From: Chrysemys picta bellii
Lineage: Eukaryota; Chordata; Testudines; Emydidae
NCBI RefSeq assembly: GCF_011386835.1
Contig: NC_088800.1
Coordinates: 83,020,981-83,084,980, forward strand
Reading direction: 5' to 3'
DNA length: 64,000 nt
The stretch's first letter is position 1. Every line of letters begins with the position of its first letter. Below are positions 21,516 to 33,030 of this stretch, piece by piece. The notes under the pieces are model-generated. The model had not been told where the DNA came from. It saw only the letters and a program-made list of their open reading frames with translations, and did no database searches. The position numbers were made by a program, and so were the translations under genes.

Positions 21516-21591
21516 AGCATACCTTTTTGAAAAACATCTGATCTTATCCCATTTGTAACATTATGTAGCAGGTGGATGGATGATGTAGCTG

Positions 21592-21620
21592 GTGTGTGTG
21601 TGTGTGTGTCTGTGTGTGTT
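21592..21620 (+). repeat. (GT)n microsatellite
   Basis: GT dinucleotide tract of 29 bases with one interruption. Confidence 0.95.
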
Positions 21621-22680
21621 GATGGGTAACAGTAAAACAAGCACATTTTTAAATAAGAGAAGTCTCATATTCATGGCCCTGATTTTTTACTCTAATGGGC
21701 TCATCTCTTTTGCCGACAGTATTTATGGTATTTGACATCGTTATAACTTAGGGTGGTTTTTTTAGTGTGTTTTTGTTCAGTGTTGTGCTGATAAAGATCA
21801 GGCTACATATTGCAGTTTTGTGATTTTTTTTCAAAAATGTAACTACCCACCCAGGAGACATAATTCTGAGAGGTGGTTCTATTCATTGTGCCATTGCTCA
21901 CACAGAAATGTAGTGTCATAATATAGTCTGTTAACAATGCATTTCCTAGCAAAATCTTGAATGATGATGACAGTGGTGATAATTATATTGGTTAGCAATA
22001 AAATTTAAGTGTAGTGGGGGGTAAAGTTGGCTGCGATGAGGGAGCTATAAAAACAGGTTGCGGGTGAAGCACCTTTTGTGCTTTAGAAATTGACTTGTCA
22101 AAACGCAGCTGAAAAATAGAGGATGTTTTGGGATTGCTTTAAAAGAAAAACGCTCAGGAAACCTGTGTCAGCTGTTTTCCCTGTTGAATTAATTGATGAG
22201 CAGCAGAGGAAGGAAGCTAGACTGGTTGCTTGAATGGGAAAGAAATATTATTCCAGAATAATGAGGATAAGTCTTTTGTTTTGGTTCAGCCTATTTCAAA
22301 GAGGGGGATTCTGATTCGGATCCTGCTCCTGAGTTTATACATTTTGGAGGTGTTGCGATCGGGGGCTTGGGGCTAGGACGCTCTGTAATTAGAACAGCTA
22401 GGTGGGTTTAGCTCGACCCAAGTACACCTCAGAGGGGTGTGCAGACCAGTAGGAAACACAGGACAAATTTGTGCCCCTCTGAGCCAGTTGCTGCCACAGC
22501 CACCATGAGAACAGTATTTAGTGCTTTTAGACCACAATTCGGTTTGTTCTTTAAGGACACGAGAAGACTCAATGGAGCCAATCACTGAAGTCAATGGAAT
22601 TAGTAATTTGCTTAAAATTAGACACACACTGAACTTGATGAATGGGAGCCATAATCCATAGCTCTTGAAGTGCTTCATAA
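21621..22680. other. Non-coding sequence, no feature recognised
   Basis: No gene or repeat supported. Confidence 0.5.
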
Positions 22681-22684
22681 AAGT

Positions 22685-22840
22685 GGGTGAGCAGGATTGG
22701 TTTACAAAAAATGGGAAACTGAGGCACAGAGCCGGTACGTGGCTTGCCCAAGGTCATGTAGCCAGTCAGAGCTGGGAAATGAAGGCAGGTTCCTGAATCC
22801 CAGTCTGGGGCCTTATTCATTCAACCACGTTGCCTTGTTG
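22685..22840 (-). repeat. MIR-like SINE fragment
   Basis: Reversed MIR order: ATGGGAAACTGAGGCACAGA, CTTGCCCAAGGTCA, and an end near CATTCAACCACGTTGCC. Confidence 0.65.
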
Positions 22841-25084
22841 TACCAGACCTGCTGGCCTTGAGACACAGTGAACTCCCCTGGTCTGGAGCTCCTAGTAGTA
22901 GATCTGATACTTGGGGGCTGTGGAAGCTGTGAGCCTCCTGGCTTATATCTGAGGGAAGAAAATGCCAAGTACTGTAAAACAAGACATCTCACCGAAATGA
23001 AAAAACATGTCCATTTGACAAAACATATTTGATTTTGTCTACAAATACTTGGACAAACCTAAGAAATGTTTGGATGCTCATTTGAACCTAATCCGAGTAA
23101 TCTCAGCCTTCTAGGTCTGTACTATTCATTTGAAATCTGTCCAGAACAGATTTTTCATGATAGCTTATTGACTAGAAGGTTAGGGGGCTTCTTGATCATG
23201 GTCTATACATTCCTATTCAGGGGTAGATACCGAAGGGTCTGCTACTGGAAGACTCTTTAGTCTACCAGACAAAGGTATAACAAAATCCAACAAATGGAAG
23301 ATGGAGTCAGAAATCATGAAAGTGGAAATCAGACATGACTTTTAACAGTGAGGGAAATTAATCACAGGGACAGAGTCCCAATCATGAATTCTCCATCAGC
23401 TGGAGCCATTGACTGGGGTGTGAATGGCAGCTCCTGTAGACATACTCACACTCGTGTTAATCTAACTAAAACCGGAAGAAAGGACCCCATGTTGTGGTTG
23501 CACAAGCTTGCCTGACCCCTGCTGTATTAATTCAGATGGGATATATGGGCCCTAAGAGTCAAAGCATTAACTTGACCCTGAAACTGTCCAACAGTAAACA
23601 GTGTTCAGCAAGGTTCGGGGTTTGGTATACAGAGACCTCAGGTTGTTTATATCCATGGCAAACCCACCATCAGACAGCCTTTTAACCTTCTATTAAAGCT
23701 ATAGAAAAAAGAAGGAAAAAACAATGATGGCATTTAAAATGTAAAGTATTAAGACTTTTATCTGAACAGCATGCGGTATTCCCTGTCCCTTTTGCTGGAC
23801 AGCGCTTTTAGGAGGAACATTCCCTCCCCCCCTCCCCCATTTGACAGTTTTTAGATGGTGTCAAAGATGGTAATAATTGTTCCTTTTTGTGGGGGGAGGG
23901 AGAGAAGTTAGTTGAGATGGGCCAAAGCTGTTGTTATTACTGTTGTTGTTAAAGTCCAATCCCATTGCCGAGAGGACAAAACAAGAGAAACACACCCAAA
24001 AGGGAAGAGAACAAAATAGCAGCATTAGAAAGTGCGGCTTCGGTCTCTGGTGTTGACTCACTTGCAACCTCACGGCTTTTTAAGAATCTTCTACCTTCCC
24101 GTTCTAGAGCCCAATGCAACACCTGCTGAAGTAGTCAACAGGAGTCGGGTTGGGCCCCCTCCCATGCTTCTACTAGGAAATTCAGAGGCAGACAGGAATT
24201 AAAAAATAATGACTCACAAGACGTTAACTAAGCTTTTTTGAACCTCAGAGAAGATCTGGTTCAGTTCATATTCTGTGTGAAAATTTAAGGCGGGGGTGAT
24301 TATTTTATCTAATCCTACTCCCACATTGACTGTTTCTCTTTCATGAAGTGTACTGTGAAGAGTGGAGCAGCAGAATCCATGAATAGTTTTTGGATTTTCT
24401 TTGTGGTTTTACTGATGGGGGCAGAAAAATCAATGGCTTTCAAATTAGTCCATTAGGGACCCCTCCAATCGACATTAATAGGCCCATCTGTTGCTGAATT
24501 GCTGGATCACCTGCTGAGTAGTGCCTATGGCAAAGGAGTCTAAAGTTCTAGTTAGTTGTTCATTACCTTAGTATCCAGTTACTATGCACTGTGACAATGC
24601 GCTCAATGAGCCATAGAGGTCCCTGTGCTCAAAGCCCTCTTTAGAAGAAGAAGAAGAATGCAGAGTTCAAATAGTTGCTTAGATTTTATGACGCAATACC
24701 ACCCTGGATGCAGGTTGTTGGGTTATTAGCAACTGACTTGAAAAGAAAATCCTGTGTAAACAAAAAAGAGTGTTTCAGATCAACTGCCTTCAGTGGATAG
24801 AGAAGAGAAACCTCTTTTATTAATATTAGGTTCAGTAGCTAGGCTGTCAAGGGACTAAGCACTTGCAGTTCCCCACCCATCCTCCTGTTAGAAATTTATT
24901 TCCCTTGAGCTAGTCCTGTATCAAGATAAACCTATTTAAAAACTTGTAGAGCTATGCTGGGGATTTTTTTTCTGTTAGCAAATGAGTATTATTCCTATTC
25001 GTTAATTGCTGCTGTGTTCAAAATGCACTACCCACTTTCCAAACATAGAAGACACAATCCATGCCAATCCATGCCCTTCAGTGC
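22841..25084. other. Non-coding sequence
   Basis: Unassigned apart from short AAG repeats at 24643-24658. No open frame looks like a protein. Confidence 0.45.
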
Positions 25085-25332
25085 TTTGACTGGAGTTGGT
25101 CAGAAAATAGAGTTTTGCTTCGATGGAAAATTGGAACAATTTTTTTTTTTTTTACCAAATTTTGTCTAAATTTTCCCTGGAAAATTCTGACCTTCTGTTG
25201 CAATGTCAAAAAAGTGAAATATTTTGTGGTTTGGTTACAATAGTTCTGTCTTCAGCTGAAGTATTTTGATTTTGGGGCACGGAGTTTTTTGATGAAAGTT
25301 TTCCGTTAAAAAAGAGTTTTTTACCAGCTCTA
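25085..25332. repeat. AT-rich interspersed repeat (MITE-like)
   Basis: From GGAGTTGGTCAGAAAATAG to TTTTTTACCAGCTCTAC. Same type as 15319-15777, with the ACCAGCTCT end visible. Confidence 0.5.
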
Positions 25333-25787
25333 CTTGTGTCAACAGCCACCAACATTGTGAGCTTCCATCCTCCTTTAACCACTAGTTACTAGCTGTTCAC
25401 GTTCAAGTGGTTTCAGCCACTTAAGGCTCCTTTTAGCTCCAAGAGCGACACAAATGACCAGCACAGGGAGAGGGTAAGACGCTGTTCCATATTTCCCTCC
25501 CTCTTCCCTTTCCTCCTCCTTCTTCCCCCCTTTCTGGTAACTCAGTAGCAGCCACCGAGTGCAGAGGCTGTGATTCCGGATGATCCACATGGACTGTGTT
25601 TTTGAAAAAAGTCAACCACTATCATTTAAGAAAACAATTCTTTGCTTTCCCACCCCCTACTTCTCTCTCACTTCTATTTTGCATTTTATAGAAGTCCATT
25701 GACTAGACTCCTAATGCTGTCGTGGCGAATTTCACCATCATAGTAAAATCAAGAGAGAAGCCCAGAATTTTCTTCTTGGCAGTATAG
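25333..25787. other. Non-coding sequence, no feature recognised
   Basis: A C/T-rich segment lies near 25490-25535. No gene was found. Confidence 0.5.
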
Positions 25788-25915
25788 TTGCTGCCATGTT
25801 GGTCCTAGGATAGTAGAGAGACAAGGTGGGGGAGGGAATATCTTTTATTGGCCTAATTTCTGTTGGTGAGCAAGACCAGCTTTTGAGCTTACACAGAGCT
25901 CTTCTTCAGGGTTTC
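25788..25915 (-). repeat. Hammerhead-like retroelement tail, second type
   Basis: In minus reading: CCCTGAAGAAGAGCTC, a hairpin with GAGCT/AGCTC arms, then CAAAAGC and CCAATAAAAGATATTCCC. CTGAAGA is at 25903-25909. The GAAA box is mutated. Confidence 0.65.
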
Positions 25916-26370
25916 TTCTCTAAATTGGCAGGCAAATTACTAGCACTCCATCGGACCAAGCCTAAAGGGATGAAATGAATGTGTGTGAGATGATCAATTG
26001 TCAATTACAGAATATTTAATAGGCAGAATTTTAATATATCGCTTTGCTCTTGTTTCAAATCAACATACTTCCCTTCATTGCATTCAAAAATGGTTGAATA
26101 GGTTTCTTCTTACAGAATATAATAAAATATAATTGTCGGCATTTTCAGTTATTAAAAGTCTGTTTTATGAGACAGAACTTCCAAGCAGTATATTGTTTTC
26201 ACACTGTATTTTTATCTGACTAACCTTATGACTACTACTAATAGGGGAAGTGTGAGAGCTGATATTTAAAAACCAGCTATTGCATAGGGGTAGTACTATA
26301 CCGTTGTATAGGAATAGTACTATAGCTATATGAAGCTGTCAGAACCACATAATTTTTCATCGGCAGCATT
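25916..26370. other. Non-coding AT-rich sequence
   Basis: No gene or repeat identified. A local near-duplication (GGGGTAGTACTATA / GGAATAGTACTATA) lies at 26287-26322. Confidence 0.5.
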
Positions 26371-26512
26371 TCCAGCTGGTTAGCACAAAGGAGTAGGAGG
26401 CAGGAATCCTGGTCCAGGCCACTGACTGACTCCATCAATTTGGACAAATCACATGACTTATCTGTGGCTCAGTTTACCCAGCTGTAAAATGAGTGTACTG
26501 TTACTTTATGAA
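26371..26512 (+). repeat. MIR-like SINE fragment
   Basis: CAGCTGGTTAGCACAAAGGA head, GACAAATCACATGACTT core, GTGGCTCAGTTTACCCAGCT. Confidence 0.6.
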
Positions 26513-26564
26513 TTTACAGGAATAGTGTCAGACTCGAGCCATAGTTCTACAGCAAGTAAGTGAA

Positions 26565-26741
26565 TGCAGACTAGACAGAGCTGCATAATAAAACCACTTC
26601 TGCAAAAGGCAGTAGCTCTCCTGCCAACATAGTGCTGTTCACACTGGTGCTTAGGTCGGTGTAACTTATATCGCTCTGGGGGTGGTGGCTTATTAACACC
26701 CCTGAGTGGCATAAGTTATAACCTGTAGTATAGACAAGCCT
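26565..26741 (+). mobile_element. MITE fragment (GTCTA...TAGAC ends)
   Basis: It ends GTAGTATAGACAAGCC and contains GGCTTATTAACACCCCTGAG, a motif typical of the MITE family also at 14911-15087. The left end is approximate. Confidence 0.5.
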
Positions 26742-26924
26742 GAATCATACGTGTGTCCCTGTTAGCACTACAATGAAGAGAGAGCTATTATGAATAAATT
26801 GGTGGGAAATGCTTAACTCTTTTGAGATTGCTCTATAGAAAGCTGAAGCAGGTGCTTCAGAGTGCCTCTGAGATTCTCATATGGGGTAAAATTCACCCCT
26901 GAGCAAAAGGTTAGCAGGTGGAAG

Positions 26925-27104
26925 ATTCATAGATTCATAGATTCTAGGATTGGAAGGGACCTCGAGAGGTCATCGAGTCCAGTCCCCTGCCCGCATGGCA
27001 GGACCAAATACTGTCTAGACCATCCCCGATAGACATTTATCTAACCTACTCTTAAATATCTCCAGAGCTGGAGATTCCACAACCTCCCTAGGCAAAGCTG
27101 CGTC
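26925..27104 (-). repeat. CR1 3'-end fragment
   Basis: ATTCATAGATTCATAGATTC, GGGACCTCGAGAGGTCATCG, then coding-end remnants complementary to 56560-56700. Same subfamily as the copy at 55990-56720. Confidence 0.85.
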
Positions 27105-27132
27105 ACATAAGCCCCCCAAATAAGATTTAGAG

Positions 27133-27352
27133 CAGGGGTTCTCAAACGGGGGGTTGGGATCCCTCAGGGGGTCGCGAGGTTATTCCATGGGGGGTCACGA
27201 GCTGTCAACCTCCACCCCAAACCCTGCTTTGCCTCCAGCATTTATAATGGTGTTAAATATATAAAAAAGTATTTTTAATTTATAAGGGGGGGGTCGCACT
27301 TAGAGGCTTGCTATGTGAAAGGGGTCACCAGTAAATAATGTGAAAGCCACTG
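27133..27352. mobile_element. hAT MITE (CAGGGGTTCTCAAAC family)
   Basis: The 5' end is CAGGGGTTCTCAAAC and the 3' end GAAAGCCACTG. It is flanked by identical ATTTAGAG at 27125-27132 and 27353-27360. 220 bp, no coding. Confidence 0.85.
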
Positions 27353-27360
27353 ATTTAGAG

Positions 27361-27974
27361 GGATTTAAATGGTTAATATAGTTGATGCAGGCTCACTGCA
27401 CAGAGAGGGAATATCATCCATAGGTTGGAGACTGCCTACAGATCTGTCAACAGCCTCCCTGAGACCTCCTGGGGTGACTTTTTGTTGCATTGTAATTGCT
27501 GGAGTTGAGTCGAGTGGAGTGAAGTGATTCATTGTTCATTTTGTAACTACTGATGTGAGCAGCAGTTCAGCATTCCCAGTCTCCAACCTTCTTTGGTTTT
27601 CTGCCAGACTCCTCATTATGCTCATGTAAACACGTGCAAACCATTTAACAGAACAGTCTTTATTAAATGAAGAGAGTGGCTTTATTAAATTGAAAGTTTC
27701 AAAGCTCTGATGCCAAATATTTATAGGTTTGAAGCCTTTTAGCAGAATTGTCAGGGACGCTGGCATCAAATGAAGTGTTTTGAAAAATAAGGAGGCATCA
27801 TTTAGTAGCAGAGATTAAAAAGTTCTGCCATCTCCAATGGGAAAGTTATGAGGTCAAACAGCATGTACAAGCTTTAGCCAGACATGACACATTGGGTGGT
27901 TGTCATACCACTCCATTGGATACAAGACATGCTTGAAAAGATTTTTCTTTAGTGTAAACTGTTTTGTTCACAGA
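27361..27974. other. Non-coding sequence, no feature recognised
   Basis: No gene or repeat supported. Confidence 0.5.
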
Positions 27975-28190
27975 AGGAAGCATGCTCCTGTTGTTAAGGC
28001 ACTGGACTGTGACTCAGTGGTTTTTTTAATCTCATCTAATTCCTAGTCTGGACACAGACACACTGTACGAACACAGGCAAGTCATTCATCTGTCTTTGCC
28101 TTGGTTGCCCAGGTGTAAAATGTGTTAATAACACTTCCCCATCTCACAGAGAGGATACATCCATTAATATTTGAGAGGTGCTATGAGACA
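27975..28190 (+). repeat. MIR-like SINE, diverged
   Basis: AAGGCACTGGACTGTGACTC head, GGCAAGTCATTCATC core, GTAAAATGTGTTAATAACAC. Confidence 0.55.
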
Positions 28191-28425
28191 GGGAAGACTA
28201 GGCCCTGATGCCCTCTGTTGGAGGCCTCAGGATTCTGCCACATTCCGTCCCAGGAAGGAGCAGAAGAGATGTCTTCCAAGCAGCCTAGAGTGGTTTCAGG
28301 GAGCGGCCAATGAGAGAGGCTGCAGGAAGCAGCCAATCAGGGCCTAGCAGGGCAATATAAAAGATGCTGCAGAACAGAGCAGCAGTCAGTTGTTGCCTGG
28401 AGCTGGAGAAGACAGTACTGTGATT

Positions 28426-28460
<35 letters not shown>
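28426..28460 (+). repeat. (CAGG)n microsatellite
   Basis: About nine perfect CAGG units. Confidence 0.95.
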
Positions 28461-28528
28461 AGCAGCAGAACCATGGACAGCTCACTGGGGGTGTGGGAGC
28501 TAAGAAGGATCTCCTGGCTGCCTTCTGA

Positions 28529-28813
28529 GGCTAGGTCTATACTACCCGCCTGAATCGGCAGGTAGAAATCGACCTCTCGGGGATCGATTTATCGCGTCCC
28601 GTCGGGACGCGACAATCAATCCCCGAATCGGCGCTCTTACTCCACCAGCGGAGGTGGTAGTAAACGCCGCCGACAGAAAGCCGCAGAAGTCGATTTTGCC
28701 GCCGTCCTCACAACGGGGTAAGTCGGCTGCGATACGTCGAATTCAGCTACGCTATTCACGTAGCTGAATTTGCGTATCTTAAATCGACTCCCCCCTGTAG
28801 TGTAGATGTACCC
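28529..28813. mobile_element. PIF/Harbinger-like MITE with 3-bp TSD
   Basis: Ends GGCTAGGTCTATACTAC and GTAGTGTAGATGTACCC are inverted repeats, flanked by TGA at 28526-28528 and 28814-28816. The inside holds strong hairpins, for example CGTCCCGTCGGGACG near 28595 and AATTCAGCTACG...CGTAGCTGAATT near 28739. CpG-rich, about 285 bp. Same family as 63300-63551 and 41561-41825. Confidence 0.75.
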
Positions 28814-28974
28814 TGAGACAGGGTAAGAACTGAGCCCAGGGAGGGCCACAGGAAGATAGTGTCTCCAGGGAGGAAGCCTGGGTGGTAGAGCCCCATACCA
28901 GGGCTGTGACTACTTAAAGACTGAGCCCAGGGAAGGCTAGAGAGACACCAACTGAGGTGTACTGAGAGAGGCCC

Positions 28975-29085
28975 CTGGTGGACTGTATATCCAGGGATTA
29001 GTCCTGCTTTGAGCAGGGGGTTGGACTAGATGACCTCCTGAGGTCCCTTCCAACTCTGATATTCTATGATTCTATGAAGTGATCT
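28975..29085 (+). repeat. CR1-type 3' tail
   Basis: GGGGGTTGGACTAGATGACC, GGTCCCTTCCAACTC, and the terminal ATTCTATGATTCTATGA octamer repeats. CR1 and turtle tRNA-SINEs share this tail, so which one is present is not settled. Confidence 0.7.
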
Positions 29086-29260
29086 GTTGTGATTCACATA
29101 CAGACAGTGTGTGTGAGTGTGCAGAAGGGCTGAGTCACTGAAAAAACACCTGAGAAACCTCTGAGAGGGGTCATCATAAACTGAAAGACTGCAGATGCAC
29201 CTGACCAGAAGGGGGTGCTCGCAAGAGGTGGGGCAGATGCCATTACAGGTGCTTATACAA

Positions 29261-30249
29261 TAGGCTGTTGGAGTCCATATATGTGAATGGACAGTCCTAC
29301 CCTGCTTGCCTTCTTGAGGCTCTTTCCCTTTAATCCACTCAGTCCTTGTCCATTCAGCCCAATTAGGTGTCAGTTACTGCTGGATGGGATGTGGACACCC
29401 ATCTATTAGGATCTAGACTGAGATAACTAACTTATTTAACACAACAGCTGCCATCATCTGACAGAGTTAAATGATATAGTCTTTTTAACAAAACTCCTCT
29501 TACTCCCCTGGTGGTTATCATCAGTAGTGACGTTAAATCACGTGAGTTATTTCATCTAATTTCCTTAATTAGGGCACTGAGAGGTGCAGAACTGGACATC
29601 TCAATGGCTCCAAAAGGGTATAGGCCTGAAAAAGATCTGACTCATTTTCATACTTGTTAACCATGGGTTTGATTATTTTATTTAGAAGATGTCGATAGCT
29701 CAGTTCAATCAGTGTTTATCAGTCAAAGATAGATCAGCACTATACAGAAAGAATTAATACCATTACCCAATCCAGGGAGCAGGCCTGCACCTTTACATTT
29801 TCACTGCTCCAAACAATAAGAGCTAACTTCAGGGTACACACACACACACACACACACACACATGCTACAACAAAATGGAAAATTTTCCAATGAGCACAAA
29901 CCATTTTTTTGTTTATCTATCTTGTACCTCTTGTTTTTTCAGGATACAATGATACTTATCCCAGTTATGTATAGCACCTGCACCAATCATTCCTAGCATG
30001 TTATCCAGTTTTTAATTATTGTGAAGGTCACCGAGACTTTGTACTAATTATCCTGTTTATATTTGGTGTCACTTCTGAAAGGTTCTGCATACGCAAATAA
30101 CAGAACTTGCATCCAGTTCACCCTTAGCATGGAATAAGTGGAGCGCATGCTGGGATTTTGATATATAGTTAGCATAAGCACAAAAGCCTTTTAGAAATAT
30201 ATGATATTAGCTAACACACTGGTGTAACTCTGTTAACTAAAGATAGCTA
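29261..30249. other. Non-coding sequence with an (AC)n tract
   Basis: (AC)n microsatellite at 29836-29862. The remainder is unassigned. Confidence 0.5.
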
Positions 30250-31222
30250 AGTCCCAGGCAGACTGAGAAGAGCTACAAAAGGATCTCTCAAAACTGGGTA
30301 TCTGGGCAACAAAATGGCAGATGAAATTTAATGTTGATAAATGCAAAGTAATGCACATTGGAAAGCATAATCCCAACTATACATATAAAATGATGGGGTC
30401 TAAACTAGCTGTTACCACTCAAGAAAAAGATCTTGGAGTCATTGTGGAGAGTTCTCTAAAAACATCCACTCAATGTGCAGCAGCAGTCAAAAAAGCGAAC
30501 AGAATGTTAGGAATAATTAAGAAAGGGATAGAAAATAGGACAGAAAATATCATGTTGCCTCTATATAAATCCATGGTATGCCCACATCTTGAATATTGTG
30601 TGCAGATGTGGTCACCACATCTCAAAAAAGATATATTGGAATTGGAAAAGGTTCAGAAAAGGGCAACAAAAATGATTAGGGGTATGGAACGATTTCCGTC
30701 TGAGGAGAAATTAATAAGACTGGGACTTTTCAGCTTGGAAAAGAGATGGCTAAGGGGAGATATGATTGAGGTATATAAAATCATGACTGGTGTAGGGCAA
30801 GTAGATAAGGAAGTGTTGTTTACTACTTCTCATAACACAAGAACAAAGGGTCACCAAATGAAATTAATAGGCAGCAGGTTTAAAACAAATAAAAGGAAGT
30901 ATTTCTTCACACAACGCACAGTCAACCTGTGGAACTCCTTGCCAGAGGATGTTGTGAAGGCCAAGACCATAATGGGGTTCAAAAAAGAACTAGATAAATG
31001 CATGGAGGATGGGTCCATCAATGTCTATTAGCTAGGTTGGGCAATGATGGTGTCCCTAGCCTCTGTTTGCCAGAAGCTGGGAATGAGTGACAGGGGATGG
31101 ATCACTTGATGATTACCTGTTCTGTTCATTCGCTCTGGGGCACCTGGCACTGTCCACTGTCGGAAGACAGAATACTGGGCTAGATGGACCCTTGGTCTGA
31201 CCCAGTAGGGCCGTTCTTATGT
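30250..31222 (+). mobile_element. 5'-truncated CR1 LINE with open ORF2 C-terminus
   Basis: An uninterrupted frame from 30254 to 31031 (annotatable Met at 30321, 236 codons) encodes the RT thumb/C-terminal region of CR1 ORF2: [68 protein letters not shown] and [14 protein letters not shown] stop lies just upstream, so the catalytic RT motifs and the endonuclease are absent. A 3'UTR of about 190 bp follows, ending in CCGTTCTTATG. Dead on arrival, but young enough to have no frame breaks. Confidence 0.93.
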
Positions 31223-31224
31223 AT

Positions 31225-31305
31225 TCATAGATTTTTAAGCCCAGAAGGGACCATACTGTAGTTTGACCTCATACATGACACAGACCAGAACTTCATAGGA
31301 CTTAC
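31225..31305 (-). repeat. CR1 3' tail fragment, opposite orientation
   Basis: ATTCATAGATTTTTAAGCCC, AGAAGGGACCAT and GACCTCATACATGACACAG. It abuts the end of the plus-strand CR1 tail to tail. Confidence 0.65.
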
Positions 31306-31510
31306 CTCTGACTTAAACTGGTGTAACGGTGAGAAGAATCAAGCCCTGGGCCATGATTTTTAAGTGATTAATGATTTTGGGGACCTCAATATTTGGTTGC
31401 CCAAAGGAGCCTGATTTTTAGAAAGTAATGAATACCCACATCCTGAAAAATCTTGCCCGTCACTTTTTAAACTCTTGGCCCTAATCCAAACCCTAACCCA
31501 TATGCGATGT
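31306..31510. other. Non-coding sequence
   Basis: Nothing recognised. Confidence 0.4.
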
Positions 31511-33030
31511 TCCCCTGGTGTTATCTGGACCAGTGATCTGCTAGGTCACTCCAATCCTCGACTCTGGGGGCCAGCCTTACCCTGCTCTGCTGTGAGAACC
31601 CCCACTCCTGGGCTGTTCACGCACAGCCTCTAACATGTAAGCTGCTCCCAGCTATGAGAGTGAGCCCTTTTGGCCAGCCACTGCTTGGATTGTGCAACCG
31701 AATGACACTAGCCAATATCTCCGGTCCTAGACACAACCCTAGGAACCTCGGTCTTGCAGTGTCCAGTTATAAGCTTGCAGCATCCAGAGGGCATGAGTTT
31801 GTCAATTTAACAAAGAAATTGATATGTACCAGGCTTGTTATCTCAAGGGGAATCTCTGACACGCTTCAAACCAAACACACTGCTTGGGGTAGAATAAACA
31901 AACAAATGTATTAACTACAAAAGATTTTAAGTGACTATAAGCCAAAGCACAGCAAGTCAGATTTGGTCAAATGAAATAAAAGCCAAATGCGTTCTAAACT
32001 GATCTTAACACTTTCAGTGCCCTTACAAACTTAAAAAAGAACAGGAGTACTTGTGGCACCTTAGAAACTAACAAATTTATTTCAGCATAAGCTTTCGTGG
32101 GCTACAGCCCTCTTCTTCAGATGCATAGAGTGAAACACACAGACAGAAGATATTTATACATAGAGAACATGAAAAGGTGGAAGTACACACACCAATTGTA
32201 AGAGGCCAATCAATTGAGATGAGCTATCAGTAGCAGCAGAAGAAAAAACTTTGAAGTGATAATCGAGATGACCCATAGAAGGTGTGAGGAGAACTTAACA
32301 TGAGGGGGGGATCAATTAGTGTAATGACCCAACCATTCCCAGTCTCTGTTTAGACCTAAGTTAATTGTGTCTAATTGAATTAAGGTGCCACAAGTACTCC
32401 TGTTCTTTTTGCGAATACAGACTAACATGGCTGCTACTTTGAAACCTTACAAACTTAGATGCTTCTCACTACAGGCTGGCTGGTTGCCCTTCAGCCAGGC
32501 TCTCCCCTTTGATCAGCGCTTTATGGTGGTGTCTGTAGATGGAGGTGGAAAAGAGAGAGCCTGGCAAATGTCTCTCCCTTTTATCATGTTCCCTCTTCCC
32601 CCTTGTCTTTGCCCCCCCCTTCAGAGTCAGGTGAGCATTACCTCATCGTAGTCCCAAACTGACCAAGGGAAGAAGGGGTGACTCACTTGAGAGTCCAACA
32701 GATCCTTTGTTGCTGCCTAGGCTAGTGTCCTTTGTTCCTGTGAGGCTGGGCTGGGCTTGTCCCATACATGCCCTGATGAGGTGTGAACTGCCCCTGTGCT
32801 CCTGGAGAGTTTTGCCTGGGTTTGTTTTAAGCCATGAGGACACATTTTCAGCCTCATAACTATATACATGAAATTACAACCTATAACATCACTGTAACAA
32901 CAATGCTCAGTGCACCATGAGCCTTCCGAAGACATCCAAAATGACAAACTTTGCATTGGATACCACACAATCATATTATAAGGATGAACATGGGGGTGCA
33001 GGGTGTTCCCCCAAAGTACAGAGTGTCACA
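31511..33030 (-). mobile_element. LTR-like repeat interrupted by a Penelope-like insertion
   Basis: The minus strand begins TGTGACACTCTGTAC (33030 downwards) and appears to end near 31516, giving about 1.1 kb after removing the insertion. Its TG...CA-type ends and lack of coding suggest a solo LTR, but no target duplication was found. Assignment to a known LTR family was not possible. Confidence 0.4.
32034..32444. mobile_element. Penelope-like insertion with inverted arms and 13-bp TSD
   Basis: Flanked by identical CCTTACAAACTTA at 32021-32033 and 32445-32457. The left arm AAAAAGAACAGGAGTACTTG and right arm CAAGTACTCCTGTTCTTTTT are perfect complements and extend about 30 bases. On the minus strand a hammerhead-like core is seen: CTGAAGA (32120-32114), hairpin 32113-32097, GAAA (32096-32093), then GCTTATGC. 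Inverted terminal copies and variable-length TSDs are known for Penelope-like elements. No RT coding remains. Confidence 0.65.

Larger units (their letters stand above)
28195..29260 (+). mobile_element. LTR-like repeat with core promoter elements
   Basis: It includes GCAGCCAATCAGGG (CCAAT box, about 28331), then ATATAAAAG (TATA box, about 28354) and a probable start region CAGAACAGAGCAGCAGTCAG. This order is typical of LTR U3/R. A (CAGG)n tract follows. The continuation after 28817 carries a CR1-type tail and ends near 29258. No retroviral coding was seen. Ends and class are uncertain. Confidence 0.4.
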
